DNA of 48,351 bases from Bacillota bacterium (GTDB lineage Bacteria > Bacillota > Sulfobacillia > RBS10-35 > JAJYVN01): assembly GCA_021803205.1 (NCBI GenBank), contig JAJZMB010000139.1:1-48351 (forward strand), given 5' to 3'. A program made the position numbers and the translations under genes. The notes beneath the pieces were generated by a model, which ran no database searches, was not told the DNA's origin, and was given only the letters and a program-made list of their open reading frames with translations. This document shows positions 17,456 to 26,821 of this stretch, one piece after another. Numbering within the stretch: position 1 is the first letter of the stretch; every line of letters begins with the position of its first letter.

Positions 17456-18741
17456 CCCCGTTCCTCCCGGTGCGGAGGAACGGCGTGGTCCGTGGGTCGT
17501 CCCGCCGCCCCTCCGCTGATGTCCGCCAGAGCCAACCGCGCCGCCCCCGGCTGCCCCCCCGCCACCGCGCCCACCGCCTCCACAATCCGACCGAGAGCGT
17601 CGGGCCGCGCCAAGGAGCGGGCCGCCTGCGCCATCCGCCGCCGGGTCTCGCCGTCGCCGAGCAGCTCCATTGCGACCGCAGCCAATCGCACCCCGTCCAG
17701 ATCGTTTTCGGCCAGTACGCGTGCCGCACCGACGCGCGCAAATGTCTGCGCATTGGCCTCCTGGTGGTGGTGGGTCACGTGGGGCGAAGGGATCAGGATC
17801 GACGCCCGGCCAACGACCGCCAACTCGGCCAGGGTCATGGCACCCGCCCGGCAGATGACGAGGTCCGCCGCGGCGAGCCCCAACCCGATATCCGGCAGGT
17901 AGGGAACCACCCTTACCCGGGGGCCCTCCGCACCCGCCGCGCCTGCCCGGTCGCGTCCCCCCGCGGCCCCGGCGGCTGCGACGCCCGCCGCGTCAAAGTG
18001 GTTGCGCCCCGCCACGAAGAGCAGGGTCCCGTCGCGCAGTTGCGGTATCATCTCGCCGAACCAGCGCGTGAACACGGCCGAACCCAGGCTGCCTGCAACC
18101 ATGAGGACCATCCGGCCCCCGGGCGGAAGGCCGAGGCTCCGCCGGGCGAGGAACGGGTCGATACCTGCAAGCTCGGGGCGCACGGGGTTGCCGCACACCA
18201 ACAGTCGCGTACCACGGGGGAAGCGCGCCCGCGCCTCCGCGTAAGGGGCCGCGACCACTGCGGCAAAGCGCGCGAGCATGCGGTTGGTGACCCCAGGGAC
18301 GATGTTCTGCTCCTGGAGAACGAGCGGGATGCGCAAGAACACGGCGGCCAGGCCCACCGGCCCGGCCGCGAACCCGCCCGTGCCGAGGATGACGTCCGGT
18401 CGGAAGCGGCGCACGATGGAGAGGGCGCGGATGACGGCCCCCCCCAGGAACGCCCCCGCCGCCACTGCCTCCAACGGACGTTTGCGGACGATCCCGCGCA
18501 CCGGAATCGTTTCCAGGGCGAATCCCGACTCCGGCACCAGGCGTTCCTCCATGCCGCCGCGGGCACCCACAAAGAGCACCTGACACCGCGGCCATCGCTG
18601 GCGGATGCCGTGAGCGATAGCCAGCGCGGGATAGATGTGTCCGCCGCTGCCCCCTGCGGCCACCAGCAACCGCAACGCGCGCGATTGCCTATCCACGTCG
18701 GGCTGCCCGCCGGTGCACGGCCCGGGTCCCGATGTTCCCAT
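17452..18741 (-). CDS. murG: UDP-GlcNAc:undecaprenyl-PP-MurNAc-pentapeptide GlcNAc-transferase
   Basis: MurG adds GlcNAc to lipid I to make lipid II at the inner face of the membrane. The protein (429 residues from ATG 18741) has the Gly-rich loop AAGGSGGHIYPALAIA, LGTGGFAAGPV, QEQNIVPGVTNRML, the second Gly loop MVAGSLGSAVF, and the UDP-GlcNAc segment CRAGAMTLAELAVVGR followed by HHHQEANA. It is longer than usual at both ends: ~20 residues before the first loop and a Pro/His-rich tail after the last helix. A GTG 45 bases inside would give the usual N-terminus. A 218-base gap with a strong hairpin separates it from ftsW, so murG and murB may be expressed less or separately. Confidence 0.94.
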   Translation of the reverse strand: MGTSGPGPCTGGQPDVDRQSRALRLLVAAGGSGGHIYPALAIAHGIRQRWPRCQVLFVGARGGMEERLVPESGFALETIPVRGIVRKRPLEAVAAGAFLGGAVIRALSIVRRFRPDVILGTGGFAAGPVGLAAVFLRIPLVLQEQNIVPGVTNRMLARFAAVVAAPYAEARARFPRGTRLLVCGNPVRPELAGIDPFLARRSLGLPPGGRMVLMVAGSLGSAVFTRWFGEMIPQLRDGTLLFVAGRNHFDAAGVAAAGAAGGRDRAGAAGAEGPRVRVVPYLPDIGLGLAAADLVICRAGAMTLAELAVVGRASILIPSPHVTHHHQEANAQTFARVGAARVLAENDLDGVRLAAVAMELLGDGETRRRMAQAARSLARPDALGRIVEAVGAVAGGQPGAARLALADISGGAAGRPTDHAVPPHREERG

Positions 18742-18924
18742 GCCCTTTCTGCCCTCGCCTTCAGCTGCTCTGTCGGCCGACAACCGGAACGTCGTCGCGG
18801 GGCGGCGCCCCATCCTCGCCCTATGCTGCCGCACCTGCCCGCGCTCCTGGCCCGGACCCGTCGCGTCGCCGGCCCGTGGCAGGCGTGCGCCGCCAGCGGC
18901 CCCGCAGCAATGGAACCGGACCCT

Positions 18925-18958
18925 GCGGGTAGGCGCAGGACATCCTGCGCCTACCCGC
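18925..18958 (-). terminator. perfect 16-bp hairpin right after ftsW
   Basis: GCGGGTAGGCGCAGGA (18925-18940) and TCCTGCGCCTACCCGC (18943-18958) are perfect complements with only two bases between them. It begins one base after the ftsW TAG. The minus strand beyond it has no T-run. It may terminate, pause or stabilise the mRNA between ftsW and murG. Confidence 0.6.
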
Positions 18959-18959
18959 G

Positions 18960-20063
18960 CTACGAGCGCACATGCGTCGAGACGTTGGCCAGCATGCCGA
19001 GACCGGCCAACGTGAAGATCAGCGAACTGCCGCCATAGCTGACCATCGGCAGGGGGATCCCCGTGATCGGGAGCACACCGGTGACCACGCCGATGTTGAC
19101 GATAGCCTGCACGGCCAGCATGGTGGTGATGCCGGCGGCGAGCAGGGTACCGAACAGGTCTGGCGCGGACGCCGCCACGCGGTATCCGCGCCAGATCAGC
19201 ACGCCGAAGAGCGCCAGGACGAGCAACCCTCCGACTAACCCCAGTTCTTCGCCCAACACCGCAAATATAAAATCGGTATGTTCCTCCGGCAGATAGAAAT
19301 ACTTCTGGCGGCTCTGGCCCAGCCCGACCCCGAAGAGCCCTCCCGAACCCAGCGCATACAGAGATTGCAGGATGTGATATCCCGACGACTGCGCGTGGGC
19401 CTGCGGGTTCAGAAAGGAGAGGAACCGGGTGCGCCGGTAAGCCGAGGTGAAGATGAGCGCCGCCAAAAGAGGCACCGATCCGCCGAAGATGACCCCGAAC
19501 TGAATGACCGGCACACCCGCGATGTACAGCAGGACCACGGATGTGGCGAACAGGGCCGCCGCCGTACCCAGATCCGGTTCCTTAACGATGAGGCCGGCGC
19601 AGATGCCGATCAGGCCGAGCACCGGCAGCGCTCCTCGCCAGAACGTCCGTATCTGCCGCGGGGTGCGCTCGGACAGCCACGCCGAAACGAACACCACCAT
19701 GGTCAGCTTGGCGAGTTCCGACGGCTGGAACACCGCGGGTCCGAAGCCGAGCCAGCGCCGTGAACCGTTGACGTTGCGACCGACGTGCGGGATCAGAACC
19801 GCGACGAGCAGAAAGATCGTACCACCGAGGATCCAGGGAACCATGGGCTTCCAACGCCAGTAGTCGACCCGGTAGCAGAACAGGAAGCAGAGGACACTCA
19901 ACACGGTCCACATGATCTGCCGCTTGAAATAATAGTACGGGTCGCCCAACAGCTGGGACGCCGTGATCGAACTCGACGAGAGCACCATCACCAGGCCGAT
20001 CGCCAGCACCGCCGCCGCCGCCAGCAGCAGGGTGTAATCCGGCGGACGCCGCATACGTGTCAT
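18960..20063 (-). CDS. ftsW: SEDS peptidoglycan glycosyltransferase FtsW/SpoVE
   Basis: FtsW polymerises lipid II glycan strands with its partner class B PBP at the septum. The 367-residue protein has about ten membrane helices and the SEDS signatures SRRWLGFGPAVFQPSELAK, KEPDLGTA, HTDFIFAVLGEELGLVG and PLPMVSYGGSSL. ATG 20063 follows GGGGAGG by 7 bases; an upstream extension in frame has no export signal. It sits after mraY with a 226-base gap, the place where murD lies in most Bacillota. The assignment as FtsW or SpoVE rather than RodA rests on the location in this cluster with the spoVD/ftsI-type PBP. Confidence 0.93.
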   Translation of the reverse strand: MTRMRRPPDYTLLLAAAAVLAIGLVMVLSSSSITASQLLGDPYYYFKRQIMWTVLSVLCFLFCYRVDYWRWKPMVPWILGGTIFLLVAVLIPHVGRNVNGSRRWLGFGPAVFQPSELAKLTMVVFVSAWLSERTPRQIRTFWRGALPVLGLIGICAGLIVKEPDLGTAAALFATSVVLLYIAGVPVIQFGVIFGGSVPLLAALIFTSAYRRTRFLSFLNPQAHAQSSGYHILQSLYALGSGGLFGVGLGQSRQKYFYLPEEHTDFIFAVLGEELGLVGGLLVLALFGVLIWRGYRVAASAPDLFGTLLAAGITTMLAVQAIVNIGVVTGVLPITGIPLPMVSYGGSSLIFTLAGLGMLANVSTHVRS

Positions 20064-20289
20064 GATGGTACCTCCCCTGTGGCGTCTGGTCCGGAACCTG
20101 ACGGCCCTGCCGCCAGCAGGATTGGCCAGTGCCCTGCCAGTGCTCGGCAGTCCTGGGACTTGGGCTGACACTTGCGGGCCGATGCTGGTGGATCTGGGTT
20201 CGAGGCTCGGAAGCGTCCCGGCGTGCCCGATGTGGTCGCTTGCTCATATCCCGTGGGTGCCCCACCGTCTGCACAGGCGTGGGACAATA

Positions 20290-21261
20290 TCAGGCGCGCC
20301 ACCAGTATGCCAGCAGACCGACCGCACCACAGGCCCCCGCGAAAGCCAGCAGGCGCGGTACCAAACGCCCCTCGCGCCAGCCCGACAGTTCCAGGTGATG
20401 ATGCAGCGGCGCCATGCGCAAGAGGCGTCGACCCGTGCGCCGGAACCATGCGACCTGCACCACGACGGAAAGGACTTCAAGAACGAAGAGCAGGCCGAAC
20501 AGTGGCAGGTACAGGGTCACGCCGACGAGGACGCCCACGGAAGCGAAGGCGGCCCCCACAGCCATGGAGCCCGTGTCGCCCATGAAGACCCGGGCCGGAT
20601 ACCAGTTCCAGCGCAGAAATCCGAGCAGGGACCCGGCCATCGCCAGCGGCAACGCGGCCAAAGCGGGATCTCCGCGGACCCAGGCCACGGTGCCGACGCA
20701 GGCCAGGGCCACAAACCCCGTGGCCCCCAGGAGCCCGTCCGCACCATCGGTGAAATTCGTCCCGTTGGTGGAACCGAGCACCGCCACAATGACCACGACG
20801 ACGAAGATCACCGGCGAGACGACCAGGCTGGAGCGGGAAAACGGAAGGAGCATCAGGGCCGCCTCCGGTCGCGCCATGAGCGCGACCCCTGCCAGAAGGC
20901 ACGCCAGAACGAGCTGGCCAATCAGTTTGTGGCGCGCCCACAAACCCTCCGGCCGCCGACGCACCACCTTCAGGTAGTCGTCGGCAAAACCCAGTGCCGC
21001 ATGCCCGAGGGTGACCACGAGGCAGGCCAGGAGCACCGCGTTCCTCGGATGCAGCGCCCATGCGGCCAGACAGGCGACCGGCACGAACACGATCCCGGCG
21101 GCCGTCGGCGTTCCGCTCTTGGCCAGATGCGCCGCCGGGCCGTCGCGCCGGACCACCTGCGCCAAGCCGGAACGGCTGAGCAGTTGCACCGCCGCGGGCA
21201 TGCACAGCAGCGTCAGCAGGCACGCGGCCACGGCGGACAGGAGGGGACTCAGATCGGGCAA
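20290..21261 (-). CDS. mraY: phospho-MurNAc-pentapeptide translocase
   Basis: MraY moves phospho-MurNAc-pentapeptide onto undecaprenyl phosphate, giving lipid I. The 323-residue polytopic protein shows KSGTPTAAGI, the catalytic DD in FADDYLK, NGTNFTDGADGL, VFMGDTGS with the nucleophile-type Asp, and the HHH motif in APLHHHLELSGW. All key positions are present. The start is TTG 21261, with AAGGAG 11 bases upstream; no ATG lies near. It follows murF by 49 bases. Confidence 0.95.
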   Translation of the reverse strand: MPDLSPLLSAVAACLLTLLCMPAAVQLLSRSGLAQVVRRDGPAAHLAKSGTPTAAGIVFVPVACLAAWALHPRNAVLLACLVVTLGHAALGFADDYLKVVRRRPEGLWARHKLIGQLVLACLLAGVALMARPEAALMLLPFSRSSLVVSPVIFVVVVIVAVLGSTNGTNFTDGADGLLGATGFVALACVGTVAWVRGDPALAALPLAMAGSLLGFLRWNWYPARVFMGDTGSMAVGAAFASVGVLVGVTLYLPLFGLLFVLEVLSVVVQVAWFRRTGRRLLRMAPLHHHLELSGWREGRLVPRLLAFAGACGAVGLLAYWWRA

Positions 21262-21310
21262 GCGTGGATCCGCTCCTTGCGCCGGCGGCCACAGCCACGG
21301 CCCGGCGAGA

Positions 21311-22771
21311 TCAGCTGCCGCGGGACCGCGCCCATTCCGTCATGGAGGAGACGACCTCCTCCAATCCCAGAGCATGGGAACCCTTGACAAGTATGGTCGT
21401 ACCAGGCGCCGTCGCATCGAGAAGCCCCGGCAGCAGGCTCAGCACCTGCGCCCGGCAGGAAAGCCGGTGGATGCGCTCCGTGGGCAGTCCGGCCCGTTCC
21501 GCGCCAAGGGCGATGTCCGCCGCCAGGGGACCTACGGTGACCAGCCAGGAAACCCCGGCCGCCGCCACAGCCGCGCCGACGTGCCGGTGACCCTCCGCCG
21601 CCGTGGCGCCCAATTCCAGCATGTCACCAAGCACCGCAGCCCTCCTCCCGGCCGGAGCCATGGCCGCCAGGGCGGAAAGAGCCGCCACAGCCGATTGGGG
21701 CGCGGCATTGAACGTGTCGTCGAGCACGCGCAGCGGCCCGGCGGCCAGAGGTCGCAGCCGCCCGGCGGTGGGCTCCACCGCACCGAGCGCGGCCGCGGCC
21801 GCCGTCAGGTCGACACCGAGGACATCGGCACAGGCCAGGGCCGCGAGGGCATTGCCCACCTGGTGCCGCCCGATGAGATGCAGCCGCACGGGAATCCGAC
21901 GCCCGCGCACCACTGCCGCAAATGCGCATTCGCCTTCAGGAAGGAGCCGCACATCCGCCGCCGTCACGTCCGCGCCGGGTCCTGTGCCGTACCAGAGGAC
22001 CGGGGCCGGGCTGCGAGCGGCAATGGCGGCCTGCCACCCGTCGTCCCTATTCAGGACCGCCATGCCGTATGCGGGAAGGGCCCGGACAAGTTCCCCCTTG
22101 GCCGCGGCGATGGCCTCTCTGGACCCGAGGGTTTCCAAGTGACTGTCGCCCACCACCGTGATCACCCCGACCTGCGGGCGGCAGATCTCGGCCAGGTAGG
22201 CGATCTGTCCCGGACCCCGCATGGCAAGCTCCAGCACGGCGAAACGATGCGTGGCGGTCGCGCGGAGGCAGACCAGCGGGACGGTGATCTCGGTGTTGAA
22301 ACTGGCTTCGGGTACGAGTACAGGTCCGCCGGCCCCCAGGGCAGCGGCAATGAGCTGGCGCGTCCCCGTCTTCCCCACGCTGCCGGTTACCCCGACCACG
22401 CACGGCCGGGGGCTCAGCAGACTCAGGTGGGCGGCGGCCAGGCGTCCGAGGGATGGCAGAACAGCGGGGACGTGCACGATGCCGACTCCGGCCGGGACAT
22501 CCGCCAGGTGCCAGCGGTCCTCCGGTTCGCGATCCACCAACGCGGCCACGGCGCCGGCGGCAAAAGCGTCGCGCAGCAGCGTGTGGGCGTCCGTACGCTC
22601 TCCGCGGATGGCGACGAACAGATCACCGGGCCGCACCGCGCGGGTGTCGGCGGCAACCCCCGCGATCGGCAGCGAAGGCGCACCCGCCAAAATCCGTCCG
22701 CCCGCCCGGACGGCAAGGTCGCGCAGGGAGTCGACGACGGGACCGCCGCGCAGGCTGCCCGGTCCCGTCAC
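21311..22771 (-). CDS. murF: UDP-MurNAc-tripeptide--D-Ala-D-Ala ligase
   Basis: MurF adds D-Ala-D-Ala to the UDP-MurNAc-tripeptide with ATP. The 486-residue protein has the N-terminal substrate domain (VAADTRAVRPGDLFVAIRGE), the P-loop VTGSVGKTGTRQL, the Mur ligase ELAMRGPGQIAYLAEI, the C-terminal domain signature RVLDDTFNAAP and GDMLELG. The P-loop has Gly where Mur ligases usually have a second Thr or Ser (GKT-T/S). The start GTG 22771 overlaps the murE stop as GTGA. Length and domain order are normal. Confidence 0.95.
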   Translation of the reverse strand: MTGPGSLRGGPVVDSLRDLAVRAGGRILAGAPSLPIAGVAADTRAVRPGDLFVAIRGERTDAHTLLRDAFAAGAVAALVDREPEDRWHLADVPAGVGIVHVPAVLPSLGRLAAAHLSLLSPRPCVVGVTGSVGKTGTRQLIAAALGAGGPVLVPEASFNTEITVPLVCLRATATHRFAVLELAMRGPGQIAYLAEICRPQVGVITVVGDSHLETLGSREAIAAAKGELVRALPAYGMAVLNRDDGWQAAIAARSPAPVLWYGTGPGADVTAADVRLLPEGECAFAAVVRGRRIPVRLHLIGRHQVGNALAALACADVLGVDLTAAAAALGAVEPTAGRLRPLAAGPLRVLDDTFNAAPQSAVAALSALAAMAPAGRRAAVLGDMLELGATAAEGHRHVGAAVAAAGVSWLVTVGPLAADIALGAERAGLPTERIHRLSCRAQVLSLLPGLLDATAPGTTILVKGSHALGLEEVVSSMTEWARSRGS

Positions 22772-24297
22772 CGGAATCCCAACCTTGCCAGGGCCGCCTC
22801 GGCCTCTTCGCGATCGTCGAAGTGGATGGTCCGGTCCGCGAAGATCTGATAGTTTTCATGGCCCTTTCCGGCAATGATCACCACGTCCCCCTGCCGGGCG
22901 GCTCCGATGGCGGCTCCGATGGCCTCCCTCCGGTCCGGCGTCGCCCGGTAGTCAGCGCCGGGGATGCGGGCCGCCCCGGCCTCGATCTCCCGCAGGATGG
23001 CCTCCGGACTCTCCGAACGAGGATTGTCCGAAGTCAGCCAGGCGACGTCGGCCAACCGAGCGCCTATCTCTCCCATCAGCGGGCGCTTGCCGCGATCCCT
23101 GTCGCCGCCGCAGCCGAACACAACGATCACCCGCCCTGGGGACGGCGCGCTGACCACGATCTCCCGGGCGGCGCGCAGGACGTTCTCCAAACCGTCCGGT
23201 GTATGGGCGTAGTCGATGAGCACCGCGAACGGCTGGGGGCCGGATACGAGTTCCAACCTGCCGGGCACCCCGGAGACGCGGCCCAACGCCTCAGAGATCC
23301 CTTCCGCGGGCATGCCGTAGAACATGCCGACACAGAAGGCTCCCAGGGCGTTGTATACGTTGAAGCGCCCAGACAGCCGCATGGAACAGGGCACTGCGCC
23401 GCCCGGATAGCCGACGCGGAAGGTCGCGCCGGCCGCCGAAAACCGGATATCCTCGGCGCGCACCTCCGCTTCTGGGCCGAGGCCGAAGCGCAGGACCGGC
23501 ACGGCACCCGCTGCCGCCGCCATGCTGTTGCCGTACTTGTCGTCCACGTTGACCGCCACGCCGACCGGCGCGGTCTTCGGTGGAGCTCCGGGAACCGGGC
23601 GGCCCACCAATTCGAACAGCCGGCGTTTGCTCTCCCGGTAATGGGCGAAACTCGGATGCTCGTAAGGTCCCAGGTGATCCGGCGTGAGGTTGGTGAATAC
23701 CCCCACGTCAAAGGCCACCGACTCCGCCCGCCGTCGCGCCAAGGCGATGGAGGAGACTTCCATCACGCAATAGCGGTCACCGGACGCCACCATCTCGGAA
23801 AAGAGGTGCTGCAGATCGGGTGCCTCGGGGGTGGTCAGGCGCGACGGTCGCGCCCGGCCGCCGACGATCGCCGAAACGGTACCGACCAGACCGACGGGAC
23901 CCAATTGCTGGAGGAGTTCGCGCACCAGGTAGGTCGTCGTCGTCTTGCCGTTGGTTCCGGTCACGCCCACCATCCCGAGTTGCGCCGTCGGATGCCGGTA
24001 AAAATTAGCGCTCACGGGCCCGGCCACCGCGCGGGCATCGGCGACGAGCACCGCGGCTCGCCCGGCCGGGAGATCCCTTGGCACGGCGTCTGCCCTTTCC
24101 ACCACGGCGGCGGCCGCGCCGGTGCGGAATGCTCCCGGAACAAAGTCGTGGGCGTCGTAGCGGGCACCCTTCCAGGCCAGGAAGAGATCTCCGGGTCGCA
24201 GACTGCGCGAATCATAGGCGACGCCGGAGACCTCCACACCGGCGTCGCCTATGATTCCCCGTACCGCGATTCCCCGGAGGAGATCCGCCAATCGCAC
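22768..24297 (-). CDS. murE: UDP-MurNAc-dipeptide--meso-DAP ligase
   Basis: MurE adds the third residue of the stem peptide. The DNPR motif in TSDNPRSESP is the hallmark of enzymes that use meso-diaminopimelate rather than lysine, so the wall is DAP-type. The 509-residue protein also has YDSRSLRPGDLFLA, the P-loop GVTGTNGKTTTTYL, the Lys of RESKRRLF (carbamylated in the family) and DYAHTPDGLENVL. One oddity: the usual EVSSHAL reads EVSSIAL. GTG 24297 has GGGGGG 7 bases upstream. A 19-bp perfect inverted repeat lies about 40 bases inside the coding region. It couples to murF by a GTGA overlap. Confidence 0.95.
   Translation of the reverse strand: MRLADLLRGIAVRGIIGDAGVEVSGVAYDSRSLRPGDLFLAWKGARYDAHDFVPGAFRTGAAAAVVERADAVPRDLPAGRAAVLVADARAVAGPVSANFYRHPTAQLGMVGVTGTNGKTTTTYLVRELLQQLGPVGLVGTVSAIVGGRARPSRLTTPEAPDLQHLFSEMVASGDRYCVMEVSSIALARRRAESVAFDVGVFTNLTPDHLGPYEHPSFAHYRESKRRLFELVGRPVPGAPPKTAPVGVAVNVDDKYGNSMAAAAGAVPVLRFGLGPEAEVRAEDIRFSAAGATFRVGYPGGAVPCSMRLSGRFNVYNALGAFCVGMFYGMPAEGISEALGRVSGVPGRLELVSGPQPFAVLIDYAHTPDGLENVLRAAREIVVSAPSPGRVIVVFGCGGDRDRGKRPLMGEIGARLADVAWLTSDNPRSESPEAILREIEAGAARIPGADYRATPDRREAIGAAIGAARQGDVVIIAGKGHENYQIFADRTIHFDDREEAEAALARLGFR
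24209..24257. repeat. 19-bp perfect inverted repeat inside the 5' end of murE
   Basis: Bases 24209-24227 (starting GAATCATAGGCG) are the exact reverse complement of 24239-24257, with an 11-base loop. In murE it spans codons ~14-30. A GC-rich 19-bp stem this close to the start codon would slow or gate translation of murE. Function is inferred. Confidence 0.85.
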
Positions 24298-24417
24298 TAC
24301 GCATCCCCCCTGACCGGATTCGCCGGCCGGTCCGCCCCACCGGATTCTGCCAACGGGCGCCCGAAGAAACCCGGAGCCCGACCGGTGGACAGCCCCGTGT
24401 GGGAGCACGGCGCACGC

Positions 24418-26538
24418 CTAACGCAACATGACGCGCACCACGTCGCCCGGGTGCAGTGCCATCCCGGGGACGGGGTTCTGGGCGACCACGTGGCCGGTCC
24501 CGTCCGCCTGCAACTGCAGGCCCTCCACCCCGAGCGCAGCGGCGGACTGCTGCACGGTCAGCCCCCGCAGATCCGGAACCGTGACGGTTTGCTCCGGCAG
24601 CGCCAGGGCCGGGGTCGTGTACCCGAGAACGGTGGCCCACTTGGTCACCGCCGTGCCCGAAGGCGGAACCTGCCTCAGGACGCGTCCGCCGGCCGCGCCG
24701 GTGGTGCCGCCCTCCTGAACGTCCAGGAACAATCCCGCCTCTGCCGCCACGCGCTCGGCATCAGTGGGCGATAGGCCCACTATGTCCGGCATGGTCACGG
24801 TCTCCGCAGGCAGCGCCCCCGCAACCGGCGGTTTCTGACCGGGCGGGCATGCCGCCTGTACGCCAAGATACCGCAGAGCGTCGATCATGATCGTCCGGAA
24901 GACCGGAGCGGCGACCTGCCCGCCATAGTACAATCCCTGGGGCTCGTCGATCATCACGTACAGCGCGACGCGTGCCCCGTGGGCCGGCGCGAAACCGAGG
25001 AAAGAGCCGATGTACATCCCCTCGCCGATGCGCCCACCCACGTACTTCTGCGTGGTGCCGGTCTTGCCCGCGATAGAATAGCAGGATATCGCGGCGTTTT
25101 TGCCGCTCCCCTGCTCGACCACCGAAGCCATCAGCGACTGCACCGTGTAGGCCACCTGTGGCGACAGCACCCGACGCACTCCGCGCGGGGCAATGCGCTG
25201 GAGCAGGCGACCGTCCGGCGTCCGGAGATCCATGCCGATGTGCGGCCACATCAGTTCGCCGCCGTTGGCGATGGCGGAGATCGCGGTGAGCATGGATAGG
25301 GGCGTCACGGCCAGTGTCTGGCCAAAGGCCTCCTCAGCCACGTCCAGGGGTGTGGCCAGGTTTTCGGGACGCAGGATGTTGGGTCGGCGCGCCTCACCGG
25401 GGAGGTCGATGCCCGTGCGGCCCGTGAAGCCGAAATCTCGTAGGTATTTGTAGAACCGCTGCACACCGAGCATCATGCCCACGCGCCCGAAAATGGTATT
25501 GGCGGATTTTTGAAATCCCACGGCAAAGGTGGTCGCTCCGAGACCGCGCCGATTGAAATTGTGGATGTTCACCCCCGAGACCTTGAGCACACCGCTGTCG
25601 TTGAAGGGCGTGTCCGGCGTGACCACTCCCTCCTGCAGCGCGGCCGCGGCGGTGATGGGCTTGAACACGGATCCTGGAGAGAAGACCAGGGTGATCAGCG
25701 GGTTGGTCCAGAGACTGGGATCGGCCTGCCGGGCGAAGTTGGGGTCGAAGGTGGGCCAGGCGGCCCACGCGAGGACATCTCCGGTGCGCGGGTCCATCAT
25801 CAGGGCATATCCGGCCTTGGCATGCGCGGCCGCCACGCCCGCGTCCAGATCGCGCTGCACAATCGCCTGCAGGGGAGAGGACAGCGTCAGTTGCAGTGTG
25901 TCGCCCTGGACCGGTGGCACATACAGGCTCACGCCCCCGGGGATCTGACGGTTGCGCGCATCCGTCTCGATGACCAGTTCACCGTTCTTACCCCGCAGGG
26001 CACGATCATAACTCAGTTCGACTCCGCTCTGCCCCTGGTTGTCGATCCCCACGAATCCCAGGACCTGCCCGGCGAACATCCCCTTGGGGTAGATCCGCCT
26101 CGACTCCTGCACAATGTGCACCCCGGGCAGGGCAAGGTTCCTGACGGCGGCGGATTCCTGGGCGCTCACCTTACGCGCGATCCATACGAACATCGCGCGC
26201 CGCGACACATTCTTCAGCACCGTCGCCGGGTCCAGATGCAGCACCCCGGCAAGGGCGTTCGCCTCGGAGGTGCGATCGGTCACCTGGGCGGGGGTCGCAT
26301 AGACCGAATCCGCACCAACACTCACCGCCAGAACGTGCCCCTTGTCGTCGGTGATCTCACCCCGCCGTGCCTGCACCGGCACCACCCGAGTGCGCACGTC
26401 GACGGCCTGGCTGTACAGGCCGCCTCCGTGCCACACCTGCAACCAGAAGAGCCGTACCGCGAGCGCCAGGAGACAGACGCCGACGGCACACAGCATCCAC
26501 AATACGCGGCGGCGCACCTGCACGCCCGTCCCGCCCAC
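24418..26538 (-). CDS. ftsI: class B penicillin-binding protein with two PASTA domains (FtsI/SpoVD/PBP2B type)
   Basis: This transpeptidase cross-links peptidoglycan with FtsW. The 706-residue protein has a short cytoplasmic N-terminus, one membrane helix (LWMLCAVGVCLLALAVRLFW), a dimerisation/pedestal domain (ARRGEITDDKGHVLAVS), and the active-site motifs SVFK (Ser290/Lys293), SAN (345-347) and KTG (492-494). Two C-terminal PASTA repeats follow from about 585 (MPDIVGLSPTDAERVAAEAG and VPDLRGLTVQQSAAALGVEG). GTG 26538 has GAGGGGG about 8 bases upstream. Two PASTA domains favour a PBP2B/SpoVD relative; whether it serves division or sporulation cannot be told. Confidence 0.94.
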   Translation of the reverse strand: MGGTGVQVRRRVLWMLCAVGVCLLALAVRLFWLQVWHGGGLYSQAVDVRTRVVPVQARRGEITDDKGHVLAVSVGADSVYATPAQVTDRTSEANALAGVLHLDPATVLKNVSRRAMFVWIARKVSAQESAAVRNLALPGVHIVQESRRIYPKGMFAGQVLGFVGIDNQGQSGVELSYDRALRGKNGELVIETDARNRQIPGGVSLYVPPVQGDTLQLTLSSPLQAIVQRDLDAGVAAAHAKAGYALMMDPRTGDVLAWAAWPTFDPNFARQADPSLWTNPLITLVFSPGSVFKPITAAAALQEGVVTPDTPFNDSGVLKVSGVNIHNFNRRGLGATTFAVGFQKSANTIFGRVGMMLGVQRFYKYLRDFGFTGRTGIDLPGEARRPNILRPENLATPLDVAEEAFGQTLAVTPLSMLTAISAIANGGELMWPHIGMDLRTPDGRLLQRIAPRGVRRVLSPQVAYTVQSLMASVVEQGSGKNAAISCYSIAGKTGTTQKYVGGRIGEGMYIGSFLGFAPAHGARVALYVMIDEPQGLYYGGQVAAPVFRTIMIDALRYLGVQAACPPGQKPPVAGALPAETVTMPDIVGLSPTDAERVAAEAGLFLDVQEGGTTGAAGGRVLRQVPPSGTAVTKWATVLGYTTPALALPEQTVTVPDLRGLTVQQSAAALGVEGLQLQADGTGHVVAQNPVPGMALHPGDVVRVMLR

Positions 26539-26821
26539 GGCAGCGCCCCCTCATGGGGCGGGAACCGGTCTCGGCGGCAAGCGGCCGCCGTCCGCCGGGA
26601 GCGGTGCAGGCCCGCCGCTCCGGCGCCACGGGCCGGGCTGTCGAACTCCCGCACCGCCCGGCGCCGCCGGCGCCGAGTCCGCGAAACCGCACCCGCCCCG
26701 TCGGCTACCCGGCTCGCCGTGCGCAACGCAAGCTTCCAGACCACGGCCAACACATCACGACGGGTCTGCCCGACCGGGGCCGGGCCAGCGCGGTATGAGC
26801 GCCGGCAGGCGCACCGCCGTC

